From: Bryobacterales bacterium
Lineage (GTDB): Bacteria > Acidobacteriota > Terriglobia > Bryobacterales > Bryobacteraceae
NCBI GenBank assembly: GCA_020851655.1
Contig: JADZCI010000022.1
Coordinates: 1-35,580, forward strand
Direction: 5' to 3'
Length of the DNA: 35,580 bases
Positions within the stretch are counted from its first letter, which is position 1. Every line of letters begins with the position of its first letter. The notes under the pieces were generated by a model. That model saw only the letters and a program-made list of their open reading frames with translations, was not told where the DNA came from and did not search any database. This document shows positions 15,719-23,925 of this stretch, piece by piece. A program made the position numbers and the translations under genes.

Positions 15719-16306
15719 ATGCTTCTCGCTAAAGAGTTTGTCGTCTATTTATCCAAGCAACTCGTTGCGAAATTGAGCCCGCACATCATCGAAATCTCCA
15801 ACATCGGCCCGGTCGCCGAACTGATCAACAACATCATCGTCGAAGAACTCACAGTCGAGGACCGGCTTAACGACGAGGTTCGCGACCTGCTCGAACAGTA
15901 CAGCGTCTACATGACGAACAACGGCATCTCGTACTCGGAGATGTTCCGGAAGATCAAGAACCAACTCATCCAGCAAAAGAAGGTTGTCCGGGCATCGGGC
16001 CGCGACACCGGCGACCAGATGAAGCTGTCTCGCGACAAGATCAACGAGATCTCTCACAAGCTGGTCACCGCTCTCAGAAAGTCTCGCGACTGCCGCCTCC
16101 GGCGGGACCAGAACGACGTCCGTTTGGAAATCGTCCGCACCATCTCGGAAGTCCTGACTAACGAGGACAAGGCGGACCGCGAAGCGCGCGCCAAAATCCG
16201 GTCGATGAAGAAAGAGCTGACCGAAGGGAGCGAAGAGTGGGATCTTCGCCACAAGCAGTTCTACGCCGAAGAGCTCAAGAAGTTCGGCATCGACATCCCC
16301 CGCTAA
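15719..16306 (+). CDS. DUF507 family protein (two tandem DUF507 units)
   Basis: A 195-residue cytoplasmic, highly charged, mostly helical protein. It reads as two copies of the DUF507 unit. The first (about 1-95) begins MLLAKEFVVYLSKQLVAKL. The second (about 100-190) begins MKLSRDKINEISHKLVTALR and ends with EEWDLRHKQFYAEELKKFGI. DUF507 function is unknown. The start has an AGGAG three bases from the ATG, a short spacing. It has its own promoter and is followed by a convergent tRNA-Ser gene. There is no sign of truncation or transfer. Confidence 0.88.
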   Translation: MLLAKEFVVYLSKQLVAKLSPHIIEISNIGPVAELINNIIVEELTVEDRLNDEVRDLLEQYSVYMTNNGISYSEMFRKIKNQLIQQKKVVRASGRDTGDQMKLSRDKINEISHKLVTALRKSRDCRLRRDQNDVRLEIVRTISEVLTNEDKADREARAKIRSMKKELTEGSEEWDLRHKQFYAEELKKFGIDIPR

Positions 16307-16344
16307 CCCCAGACCGCGGGCGGAGGACGAAACGGATTTAAGTC

Positions 16345-16438
<94 letters not shown>

Positions 16439-16444
16439 GTCTTT

Positions 16445-16467
16445 AACTCACCTGGTTTCAGTGAGTT
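16445..16467 (-). other. Hairpin in the tRNA-Ser 5' leader
   Basis: Perfect 7-base arms (AACTCAC at 16445-16451 and GTGAGTT at 16461-16467) enclose a 9-base loop. It begins only 7 bases upstream of the tRNA 5' end and lies downstream of the tRNA promoter, so it would be in the leader removed by RNase P. It is not followed by a T-run on either strand, so it does not look like an ordinary terminator. Confidence 0.5.
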
Positions 16468-16484
16468 GTGGTCGGTGCCCCTCC

Positions 16485-16514
16485 ATTATACTGCAATCTT
16501 GTCTGGCAGTTGAA
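16485..16514 (-). promoter_or_regulatory. Promoter of tRNA-Ser
   Basis: On the minus strand a perfect -10 hexamer TATAAT (16490 down to 16485) is preceded after 18 bases by TTCAAC (16514-16509), a weak -35. It lies between the phosphatase stop at 16527 and the tRNA, and would give a leader of about 40 bases. The position and the perfect -10 make it the obvious tRNA promoter. Confidence 0.65.
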
Positions 16515-16526
16515 GCACGAAAAACT

Positions 16527-19124
16527 TCAGCGGCTTACCGCGCGCAGGATCAACAGCGTCATGTCGTCGTGCTGCGGCGCGCTGGCGGTGTGGCGGCGCA
16601 CCTCGGCAAGGATGGTTTGAAGGGCTTCCTGGGCTGGCAGGAGTGGGAACGCGTGGGCCGCGGCAGCGGCCAGGCGCGGCTCACCGAACTCCTCGTTCCC
16701 GGGATTCATCGCCTCACTGATGCCGTCGCTGTAGACCGCCAGGACATCTCCCGGTTGCAGGACCGTCTCTCCCGTGGCATAGCTCGACCGGGGCGTCATA
16801 CCGAGCGCCGGCCCCCTCACCGTCAGCCATTCCGCTTCTCCGTCCGCCCTGTGCAGCAACGGTGGGTTGTGGCCCGCGCAGGCGTACTCGACGCGCCGGG
16901 TTTCCCGCGTATAGCGGCCAAGAAATAAGGTCGCGAATCGATTCTTGGGCGTCGCCATGTGAATCAACCGGTTGAGACGCTTCATGGCTTCGCCCAAGTC
17001 CTGAACGCCGCCGTGCAATAATCCGCGCAGGGAAGACTGGACGCTTGCCATGAGCAATGCGGCGGGTATCCCTTTGCCTGCCACGTCGCCGACGGCGAAG
17101 TACAAAGCGCCGCTGTCGTCCAGGAAATAGTCAAAGTAATCGCCACCGACGCTTTGCGCGGGTTGACAGACACCGGCGTAGTCCAGCCCGGGAACCGGGG
17201 CGGGCTTCTTCGGCAGCAGTTGTTCCTGGACCTCTTTGGCGATCTCCAACTCTCGCGCGAAGCGCTCGCGCTGCGCCGTTTCCTGGGCGACGGCAAGCGC
17301 CAAGCGCGAATTCTCCAGCGCGAACGCGGTCTGTGTGGCGACCGATTGCAGCAATCGAATATCGGAGGTGGAGTAGGCCTCCTCCGACAGTTTCGGCCCG
17401 AGGCTGATCAGCCCGAGAAGTTCCGAGCGCGCGCGGACCGGCAGCAGCAGTTGACAGTCGAGCGCCTGCAACTGTTCGTAGTCGGGAGACGCCCGGAGGT
17501 CCTTGTGGACCCACGATTCCGGATCGTCCCAGTAGACACGCAACGCCTGCCCGGCGGCTTGAACCCGGACCGCGGCGGCGCCGTTGGCCGGCAGGCGCGC
17601 GTCCACGACCGCCGGGTATCCGGCGGCAAACTCGGTATGAAAAGCGCCGTCATTGCTCAGTAGGACCGCCACCTTCGCCACGTGCAGACTGTCGCACACG
17701 CGTTGCGCGACGGTCTTCAACAACGGCTCGACCCCGGCCACGTTCCGGATCTCGTCGCCCAGGTCCGACAGCACGTGCTCGGCGTTCACGCGTTCGCGAA
17801 AGAAGCGGCGGTCCGTCCAATCCTTGAGCCAGGCGACGCCGAAGCGGGACAACAGCACGGCTGTCACCAGGCCGCAGATGGCGATCCAGCGGTTCACGGC
17901 GTGCATCCCGCTCATCTTGCCCAAGTCGAGCGCCAGCAGAATTGCGGCCGCAATCAGCGCCAGGCGGAGCAGGGCAAGGCCCTTTGTCGCGAGCGCATAC
18001 TGCAAGCCCTGGCGGACAACGACGCCAACGTCCAGTGCGCGCCAAACCACAATCACGTAGGCCAACGTGGCGGGAAACAGCATCAGCAGGACCAGCGGAG
18101 GAATCCAGATCCAGCTCGCAAACTGGGTGAAGTCGCCGCGCTTCCACGTAAAGGCGGCGATCAAGAGCAGGAACATGGGCGTGAGGCTGGCGCTGGCGCC
18201 CCACAGCAAGAGCCTGAGTTTGCGGCGCGCGTCCGGCGCCCGCTCCAACCCCACTTTGTATCCAAGGTTGGCGAAAAACAGCCCGATCGGGAGCAGGCTC
18301 AGCCAGAACCACACAGGCGCAAGGTCAGTGGCCAGTCTCACCACGGGCGCGGAAGCGGACAGGTCAAAGCAGACGCCGATTCCAGCCAGCACCCGCACCG
18401 CGGCGATCAGTATCAATGGAATCGTCAAAGGCCAGCGCAGATAGGGCAGAAACTTCCTTCGAGAGTGTGGATCGGGAAAGTCCAATCCAAACCAAAGCAT
18501 CCACGCCGGCCACAAAGTTCCCGCCAGCCGCCCGAAAACCAGGATCGCCATGGCCGGCAACCGGGAGTGATATTGCGCCAGTGCCTCGGCGCTCGAAAGC
18601 GCCTGCGCGAATCCCAACAGCAGTGCGAGCAGCAGCCACGCCAGCCTGTCGCCGGGACGGCGGAAGACGACGAAAGCACCCAGCAACACCGACAACCATG
18701 TCGTCAACAGGAACACGCCGGCGAGCAAGATTTGAGTAAACCGGTTAGCCGCGCGCGCGCCTTCCGGGACCAGCGTGACCTGCCGGTCGAATGTCGAACC
18801 ATCCCGCTCGACCGTGATCCTGACCTGTTGCCCCGGACGTTTTTTCGTCAAAGGGTGGTACAAATCCGGCAGTCCACGCACCTCGCCGCCTTCCACCCGG
18901 CGGATGAGATCGCCGGTGCTGAGTCCGGGCGCCAGGTCAGGCTGCGCGATTCGCTCGAGGCGCGGTTGAAGGCGGTCGATCTCGAAGGGCCAACGCGCGA
19001 TGGTTTCCGGACGGAACAGGGCCTCGAGAATGTCCCAGGTATGCAGACTATGAAACCAGGCCGCACAGGCGAACACAATGGCGAGCACAGCCAATCTTCC
19101 GCGTGGCGCAAGCCTGGGCTTCAT
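16527..19124 (-). CDS. Membrane-bound PP2C-type serine phosphatase (RsbU/SpoIIE family) with PDZ and GAF domains
   Basis: An 865-residue protein. One N-terminal membrane helix precedes a PDZ-like domain (about 45-120, APGLSTGDLIRRVEGGEV). Several further helices follow between about 130 and 430. A GAF-like domain (about 470-620) leads through a helical linker (QEQLLPKKPAPVPGL) into the PP2C phosphatase domain. That domain has metal-binding motifs VGGDYFD at 659-665 and GDVAGKG at 679-685, then YSDGISEAMN and HDDMTLLIL. Enzymes of this family dephosphorylate anti-sigma-antagonist proteins in partner-switching pathways; the partner here is unknown and not encoded nearby. Its start codon lies only 19 bases from that of the divergent RibBA-like gene, so the promoter of each is probably inside the other's 5' coding region. 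Its stop lies just upstream of the tRNA-Ser promoter. Confidence 0.92.
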   Translation of the reverse strand: MKPRLAPRGRLAVLAIVFACAAWFHSLHTWDILEALFRPETIARWPFEIDRLQPRLERIAQPDLAPGLSTGDLIRRVEGGEVRGLPDLYHPLTKKRPGQQVRITVERDGSTFDRQVTLVPEGARAANRFTQILLAGVFLLTTWLSVLLGAFVVFRRPGDRLAWLLLALLLGFAQALSSAEALAQYHSRLPAMAILVFGRLAGTLWPAWMLWFGLDFPDPHSRRKFLPYLRWPLTIPLILIAAVRVLAGIGVCFDLSASAPVVRLATDLAPVWFWLSLLPIGLFFANLGYKVGLERAPDARRKLRLLLWGASASLTPMFLLLIAAFTWKRGDFTQFASWIWIPPLVLLMLFPATLAYVIVVWRALDVGVVVRQGLQYALATKGLALLRLALIAAAILLALDLGKMSGMHAVNRWIAICGLVTAVLLSRFGVAWLKDWTDRRFFRERVNAEHVLSDLGDEIRNVAGVEPLLKTVAQRVCDSLHVAKVAVLLSNDGAFHTEFAAGYPAVVDARLPANGAAAVRVQAAGQALRVYWDDPESWVHKDLRASPDYEQLQALDCQLLLPVRARSELLGLISLGPKLSEEAYSTSDIRLLQSVATQTAFALENSRLALAVAQETAQRERFARELEIAKEVQEQLLPKKPAPVPGLDYAGVCQPAQSVGGDYFDYFLDDSGALYFAVGDVAGKGIPAALLMASVQSSLRGLLHGGVQDLGEAMKRLNRLIHMATPKNRFATLFLGRYTRETRRVEYACAGHNPPLLHRADGEAEWLTVRGPALGMTPRSSYATGETVLQPGDVLAVYSDGISEAMNPGNEEFGEPRLAAAAAHAFPLLPAQEALQTILAEVRRHTASAPQHDDMTLLILRAVSR

Positions 19125-19143
19125 AATGGAATAGGTTCACTGT

Positions 19144-20277
19144 ATGCCATTTGCTGATATTCCGGCAGCCGTCGAAGACTTTCGCGCCGGCCGGATGGTG
19201 GTTGTCGTCGACGATGAAGACCGGGAGAACGAGGGAGACCTCACCGCGGCCGCCGAGCTGATCACGCCGGAAATGATCAACTTTATGGCGGTCCACGGAC
19301 GCGGTTTGGTGTGTCTGGCCCTGGACCCGGCCACCTGCGACCGGCTCCAGCTTGCGCCCATGTCGGTCCGTAACACCTCGCAGTTCGGCACCGCTTTTCT
19401 TGAGGCGATCGATGCGACCACCGGCGTGACGACGGGCATTTCGGCATCCGACCGCGCCCGAACCATTCGCGTGGCGATGGATCCCGCCTCGAAGCCCGCC
19501 GACCTTGCCCGTCCGGGCCATGTTTTCCCGCTGCGGGCACGCTCGGGCGGTGTGCTGGTCCGCTCCGGCCAGACGGAGGCGGCTGTGGACCTGGCGCGCC
19601 TGGCGGGCCTACGTCCCGGCGGCGTCATCTGCGAAATCATGAACGACGACGGCTCAATGGCCCGCCGTTCCAACCTCGAGGAGTTCTGCCTCCGCCACCA
19701 TCTTCGAATGATCTCCGTGGCCGACCTCATCCGCTACCGGATGGAGCACGAGCGGATTGTCAAACGCAGCGCGGAAGGCTGCTTGCGCAACGAGTTCGGC
19801 GAGTTCAAGACTCTGGCCTACCGGAGTTCCATCGACCCGGAGATGCACCTTGCCCTGGTCTACGGCAACCCGGCGGCCCGGTCATCCGTGCTGGTGCGAA
19901 TGCACAGCCACTGCGTCCACGGCGATGTTTTCGGCTCCATTGAGTGCGACTGCCAGCGGATACTGCGTAATGCCATGAAGATGATTGCCGCCGAAGGCGC
20001 CGGAGCGCTGGTGTACCTGCACCAGACCGGCCCCGGAATGCGGATTGAATCAACCGGCTCCTCCGCCTTGCCGCACTTGGTCTCGCACAACCGCCAGCAC
20101 ATGCACTACGCCAGCCCGGCCGGGCAGAAACTGCTCCAGCACGAGTCGGGCATCGGCGCGCAGATTCTCTCGGATTTGGGCCTCCGGCGGATCCGCCTGC
20201 TGACGAATCATCCCCGCAAGGTCGTGGGACTACAGGGATTCGGGATCGAAATCGAGGCCCAGGTGCCGATTGAATAA
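19144..20277 (+). CDS. ribBA: RibBA-type protein (DHBP synthase plus GTP cyclohydrolase II-like domain) with altered active sites
   Basis: A 377-residue two-domain protein. The N-terminal half matches 3,4-dihydroxy-2-butanone-4-phosphate synthase (DDEDRENEGDL at 23-33, VTTGISASDRA, GHVFPLRAR, CEIMNDDGSMAR). The magnesium-ligating His in the family motif xxGHTEA is Gln143 here (RSGQTEA). The C-terminal half matches GTP cyclohydrolase II with zinc cysteines 257, 268 and 270 and Gln271. However, the family EGRG motif is TGPG (295-298), the Glu next to the first zinc Cys is His256, and the Asp and Arg acting as proton acceptor and nucleophile align with Leu331 and His333. RibBX proteins, with a cryptic cyclohydrolase-like domain, are known. 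The additional His-to-Gln change in the RibB half is unusual. No FMN riboswitch can fit upstream. It may be inactive, use other substrates, or be regulatory. Confidence 0.85.
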   Translation: MPFADIPAAVEDFRAGRMVVVVDDEDRENEGDLTAAAELITPEMINFMAVHGRGLVCLALDPATCDRLQLAPMSVRNTSQFGTAFLEAIDATTGVTTGISASDRARTIRVAMDPASKPADLARPGHVFPLRARSGGVLVRSGQTEAAVDLARLAGLRPGGVICEIMNDDGSMARRSNLEEFCLRHHLRMISVADLIRYRMEHERIVKRSAEGCLRNEFGEFKTLAYRSSIDPEMHLALVYGNPAARSSVLVRMHSHCVHGDVFGSIECDCQRILRNAMKMIAAEGAGALVYLHQTGPGMRIESTGSSALPHLVSHNRQHMHYASPAGQKLLQHESGIGAQILSDLGLRRIRLLTNHPRKVVGLQGFGIEIEAQVPIE

Positions 20278-20343
20278 ACTTCGCCGGGGGAACGGAACTT
20301 TCGCCCCTTTGAGCGCGTACACACAACAGGAGTGGATACCCGC

Positions 20344-21309
20344 ATGATCTCCAGACCCCTGCTTTGCGGACTTCTGGCCGCTGGAACCTGCCTGGCCGCC
20401 GATCCCGCCCTGCTCAACCTCATCGTTCGCGATCCGAAAGTGGTGGCGGGTATAGACATCCAAAGAGCGAAAAACTCGCCCTTCGGCCAGAAGATCGTCG
20501 CCGGCCTCAAGGACGATGATCAGGATTTCCAAAAACTGCTCAACGCTACCGGGTTCGATCCGCGGCGCGACCTGCGCGAAGTGGTGCTTTCCTCGGACGC
20601 CGGCAACGCTCATGACCGCGCGCTGATTGTGGCCAGCGGCACGTTCGATGCGGCCCGGATTGGACGCTACATCGAGTCGGAGGGCGGAACGTCAACCACC
20701 TACCGCGGCTTTGATCTCTGGAAGAGCAAGAGCGCCGGGGAGGAGCACCGGAACGGGTCGATTGCCTTTCTCAGTGGTTCGACGGCTTTGATCGGAAACG
20801 ACGAGTTGGTCCGGCAGGCCATCGACCGGCACCTGGGACAAATCCAGACCGTGCTCGACCCGCCGGTTGCGGCCAAAGTCCAGGAATGGAGCGCCAACAA
20901 CGACGCGTGGTTCGTATCGACAGCCAGCCTCAATCCGCCGGCCCGGCGGCCGGGCGCGCCGGGCAGTTCGATGATCCCCACAATCGTGCCGCTTGAATCG
21001 ATTCAAAAGGCGTATGCCGGTGTCCGGTTTGGTTCAAACGTGGAGATCTCGGGCGAAACCCTGATGAGGTCGGAACAGGATGCGGCCTCTCTCGCCGACG
21101 TGATCCGGTTTGCGGTGAGCATGATCCGGATGAACCAGGATAAGCCCGGAATGGAGGAGCTTCAGAAGATCGCCGACACGGTCCGTGTCTCGACCTCCGG
21201 CGCCAGCACGCGCTTCTTCATGGCGCTACCCGAAGAAGCCCTCCAGAAACTGCTCGACTCGAAGCCCAGAATACGCACTGAACGCAAATCCCGCGCGGCA
21301 AGGATATAA
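20344..21309 (+). CDS. Exported protein of unknown function
   Basis: A 321-residue protein with a signal peptide (MISRPLLCGLLAAGTCLAAD). I choose ATG 20344 because it begins the signal peptide; AGGAG lies 12 bases upstream. An in-frame GTG at 20332 abuts that site and is less likely. After the signal the protein is soluble with no recognised catalytic motif. It contains patterns such as GFDPRRDLREVVLSSD and GSTALIGNDELVRQAIDRH, which I have seen in acidobacterial hypothetical proteins but cannot name. It follows the RibBA-like gene by 66 bases. Its last 15 codons contain the left copy of the 27-bp direct repeat, so the present C-terminus may have been replaced by an insertion. Confidence 0.75.
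   Translation: MISRPLLCGLLAAGTCLAADPALLNLIVRDPKVVAGIDIQRAKNSPFGQKIVAGLKDDDQDFQKLLNATGFDPRRDLREVVLSSDAGNAHDRALIVASGTFDAARIGRYIESEGGTSTTYRGFDLWKSKSAGEEHRNGSIAFLSGSTALIGNDELVRQAIDRHLGQIQTVLDPPVAAKVQEWSANNDAWFVSTASLNPPARRPGAPGSSMIPTIVPLESIQKAYAGVRFGSNVEISGETLMRSEQDAASLADVIRFAVSMIRMNQDKPGMEELQKIADTVRVSTSGASTRFFMALPEEALQKLLDSKPRIRTERKSRAARI
21267..21293 (+). repeat. 27-bp direct repeat, left copy (candidate attachment site)
   Basis: This 27-base sequence is identical to 34706-34732 in the same orientation, with homology ending abruptly on both sides. It lies inside the last codons of the exported-protein gene, encoding RIRTERKSR, four codons before the stop. It contains two ACGCA units nine bases apart but is not palindromic. 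Confidence 0.9.
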
Positions 21310-21418
21310 GAAGTCCGGCATCTTAGTAAGGTTGATCGCATAAGATCGAGGTCAACGCAGTAGTGGATAACTGGAGCGAAGTTGGGCCCGATGATGTGTT
21401 TGTGCGACCGAAAGAAGA

Positions 21419-23191
21419 CTACTTCAGCGCACGGGACGTGGCGCGTTGTCTATTCCTGGGGGTCGAACTGCCGTAACGTTCCAGCAGTGGAATACTCTTG
21501 GTTGCGAGTTCGATCCCGGCTTCGCTGAGGCCAAGCGGTGTATTCGCACTTATGGGTGCGGCGAGTCCCGAATATAGAGTTTCCGCAACCTGCTGCCAGT
21601 TCGATGTAGCGCCAGCCGCCAGCGTCTGGGCCGGGACAGGCTTGCCGGCGCGTTCCAATTCACGGCGGATGGCAAAGGCATGGTCGTGCACCATCGATGA
21701 GATCAACTGGCGCGAGTGAATGGGCATTGTCGGCGTCCTCAGAGCGGGGAATTGGGCAGCGAGAAAGTGTAAGGCCGCGGCGTGGCGCACTATGATTGGC
21801 ACCGTGGTTCCGGAACCTCCAGAGCTTGCAGAAGCCGCTGGAGATCCCCGCATGACGGACAACACGTTTAGGACGTCACCTAACCCTGTTTCTGCGAAAA
21901 CGCCATTCGACTCGACGGAAGAGACGCCGCTTCCCAACCGCCAGACCCGAGCACCACCTGATTCTCCAGTTACACGAACGGCCTCGCCCAGGCAGGCCCC
22001 AGCGAGATGCAGGACATAGTGAGCGGTTACCTGAATTGAGTCCGATTCGGTGTCAGTAGATGGGGCAGGCACAGGCACAGGCGCTTGAAGCTTGTGAGGT
22101 TTGGGCGGCGCGAAAGTGATGGTTGGGTGGGCCAGCGCGACCCGAACCGGATCAGCACTTTGCACGGCGGCCGCGACATCCCGGGACGACACTGAGTTCA
22201 CAGCCAGTGCCGTTAGGCTGAGTTCCACCGTGTGTTCCGGCGTCTCGAAGCGGATTTTCTGCAATCGTGGCCGGTAACTGCCCGCGTCGAGTTCCACATT
22301 GAGAATCGCCACGAGGCGCCGCGAACGGCGTTCCGCGGTAACACGAATCATCCTTTCGTTCTTCGATCCGAGAATCTGTTCCGCGTGAGCGGTGGTCCCG
22401 TCAGCGGAAACCCAATTGGATACGCCAGAGGCGAAAGAGATCGGCCGCCATGACCGGCGCTCCAGCCAGCGCAGAAAGCTGGCTTCAATTTGTGCAGGCT
22501 CCAGTCCGCCTGCGGCCAGATCCGTCAACGATTCGTCCTCTACGCGATGCCGCTGCTCACGGCGCGCGTTTGCTGCGGACGAAGGGCGGTAGATGTACTC
22601 GCTGCTGGGGGCGTCCCGCCATAAAGCCTGTTTAAGTGATCCATTCGCGTCGCTGAATCGCGAGACGAACTGTCCATCAGCTCCGTCAGACCAAATTTGC
22701 AATTGAGATGTTCGCGTGCTGCCCGCGGGCCGAATTTGGACGATCTGGACTGAGAACTCCTGGCGGACGGGCTTGAAGTACAGAGCACGTTCAAAGCGCG
22801 CGGCGCCTCGAATCGCCTCATTCGGCGTGACACGTGGAGAGCGAGTCCAGAGAAACGCTCCAATACCCGCGGGTAAGAGCAATGCAGCGGCTGCCACGTA
22901 CGCAAGAACTACCCACCGGAACGGCGTACGCCGCAAAGGCGCCGCGGCGTGCTGGACTTCGAAGGCACGCATCTTCTCGTTCAAGCGCTGTTTCGCATCC
23001 TCTTGCCAGCCCCACACCGGGAAGTTCCATTCGTCCATCGCCTGAGTGAGGCGATGAATCTCGTGTTCATGTTGAGCCAGGCGGGTCCGGCAGGACCAGC
23101 AGGACTTCAGGTGCGAAGAGACACGGCCGCTGTGCAGGGAAGAAAGCTCTCCATCGAGATGCGCCAGGAGTTCGTCATCAGTGCAATGCAT
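21419..23191 (-). CDS. Large membrane anti-sigma factor with zinc-finger (ZAS) N-terminus
   Basis: A 590-residue protein. Residues 1-40 form a zinc-binding anti-sigma domain: Cys3, then His27-x3-Cys31-x2-Cys34 in the order typical of ZAS proteins. One membrane helix follows at about 93-115, leaving about 475 residues outside the cytoplasm. The outer part is long for an anti-sigma factor and I do not recognise its fold; it contains a proline-rich linker (QAPVPVPAPSTDTES). Its ATG is 4 bases beyond the sigma-factor stop, and GGAGAG within the sigma gene's last codons is its ribosome site, so the two are co-expressed. By family analogy it holds the sigma factor at the membrane until an external signal releases it. 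The divergent receptor genes are the likely targets. Confidence 0.88.
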   Translation of the reverse strand: MHCTDDELLAHLDGELSSLHSGRVSSHLKSCWSCRTRLAQHEHEIHRLTQAMDEWNFPVWGWQEDAKQRLNEKMRAFEVQHAAAPLRRTPFRWVVLAYVAAAALLLPAGIGAFLWTRSPRVTPNEAIRGAARFERALYFKPVRQEFSVQIVQIRPAGSTRTSQLQIWSDGADGQFVSRFSDANGSLKQALWRDAPSSEYIYRPSSAANARREQRHRVEDESLTDLAAGGLEPAQIEASFLRWLERRSWRPISFASGVSNWVSADGTTAHAEQILGSKNERMIRVTAERRSRRLVAILNVELDAGSYRPRLQKIRFETPEHTVELSLTALAVNSVSSRDVAAAVQSADPVRVALAHPTITFAPPKPHKLQAPVPVPAPSTDTESDSIQVTAHYVLHLAGACLGEAVRVTGESGGARVWRLGSGVSSVESNGVFAETGLGDVLNVLSVMRGSPAASASSGGSGTTVPIIVRHAAALHFLAAQFPALRTPTMPIHSRQLISSMVHDHAFAIRRELERAGKPVPAQTLAAGATSNWQQVAETLYSGLAAPISANTPLGLSEAGIELATKSIPLLERYGSSTPRNRQRATSRALK

Positions 23192-23195
23192 CTGA

Positions 23196-23750
23196 TTACT
23201 CTCCTGTCAGCGAATTAGCACTTACGGTTTCAGGTAAGTGGGAGCCGCTGACCATTCGTAGCTTCTTCAATGCCCGTGCCAGGAGCGTACATACCGACTT
23301 GGAGCTGATGCCGAGACGTTCGGCGATCTCCCGGTACTTCAGTGATTCCAGCCGCAGACACAGGGCCTCTCCTTCGCGGATGCTGAGAATCGATAGATCG
23401 AGCGGTGGCGGGCTAGCCGTGTCCGACTCGACGTCGGGCCACGATGGATGTGCGGGCATCAGGTCGAGCAGGGCGTCGGACATGAGGTCTTCCGCGCAGC
23501 GAAGCTGATTACGTGCTCTCTTTCGAATTTGGTTACGAACAACAGCGAACATCCATGCCTTGGGGTTGTCAATCCGCTTACCTTCCCTCAACTCTCGATA
23601 AAGGGCAAGGAATGCCTCCTGAACGAGGTCATCGGCAACTGTTGGGGACTTTGCCTGGTGAGCCGCGTAGCGCAAGAGGAAAGGTCCCGAAGTTTCGAAG
23701 AGTTCGTTAACAAGCCGGGCTGCATCTTCCTGCTTCATGCCGTTCGCCAC
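23196..23750 (-). CDS. ECF-family RNA polymerase sigma factor
   Basis: A 184-residue sigma70-family protein. Region 2 is at about 20-85, with AADDLVQEAFLALYR-like sequence and the promoter-melting segment NPKAWMFAVVRNQIRKRARN. Region 4 is at about 120-170, with SIREGEALCLRLE and the helix-turn-helix KYREIAERLGISSKSVCTLL. Translation may start at GTG 23750 or ATG 23738; neither has a strong ribosome site. It forms a two-gene unit with the anti-sigma factor and is divergent from the first Oar-like receptor. The shared upstream region carries a tandem 15-bp repeat. Control of the receptor/GH38 genes by this sigma factor is inference from position. Confidence 0.92.
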   Translation of the reverse strand: MANGMKQEDAARLVNELFETSGPFLLRYAAHQAKSPTVADDLVQEAFLALYRELREGKRIDNPKAWMFAVVRNQIRKRARNQLRCAEDLMSDALLDLMPAHPSWPDVESDTASPPPLDLSILSIREGEALCLRLESLKYREIAERLGISSKSVCTLLARALKKLRMVSGSHLPETVSANSLTGE

Positions 23751-23788
23751 GCAACCCCGAGGCCGGTCACGTCAATCTGAGTATATAT

Positions 23789-23818
23789 CCACAATTCGAT
23801 GCACCACAATTCAATGCA
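23789..23818. repeat. Tandem 15-bp repeat in the sigma/receptor intergenic region
   Basis: Two adjacent 15-base units, CCACAATTCGATGCA (23789-23803) and CCACAATTCAATGCA (23804-23818), differ at one position. A third unit would begin with the following CC but does not continue. They lie 39 bases from the sigma-factor start and about 110 bases before the receptor start, next to an AT-rich GTATATATCC stretch. Two head-to-tail copies on one face of the helix could be an activator or sigma recognition site; this is inference. Confidence 0.5.
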
Positions 23819-23925
23819 CCGTAAGACCACCCCAACGATTTGAAAGGGGGCCAGAGTTAACATGGGCTTGGAAGGTCAATACAAGGGATGGAGCACAATG
23901 CTGCTGCTTCAGGACTCGTGGAAGA

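Noticed and set aside
19125..19143. FMN riboswitch before the RibBA-like gene
   Set aside because: Only 19 bases separate it from the divergent gene, and no conserved riboswitch elements are present.
17682..19157. Long plus-strand open frame (491 codons) opposite the PP2C phosphatase
   Set aside because: Its composition is dominated by Gln, Arg and His, as expected for antisense of a GC-rich membrane-protein gene, and there is no domain similarity.
21267..21293. 27-bp repeat as part of a tRNA or of a CRISPR array
   Set aside because: It has no tRNA arms, is present in only two copies 13.4 kb apart, and lacks spacers or cas genes.
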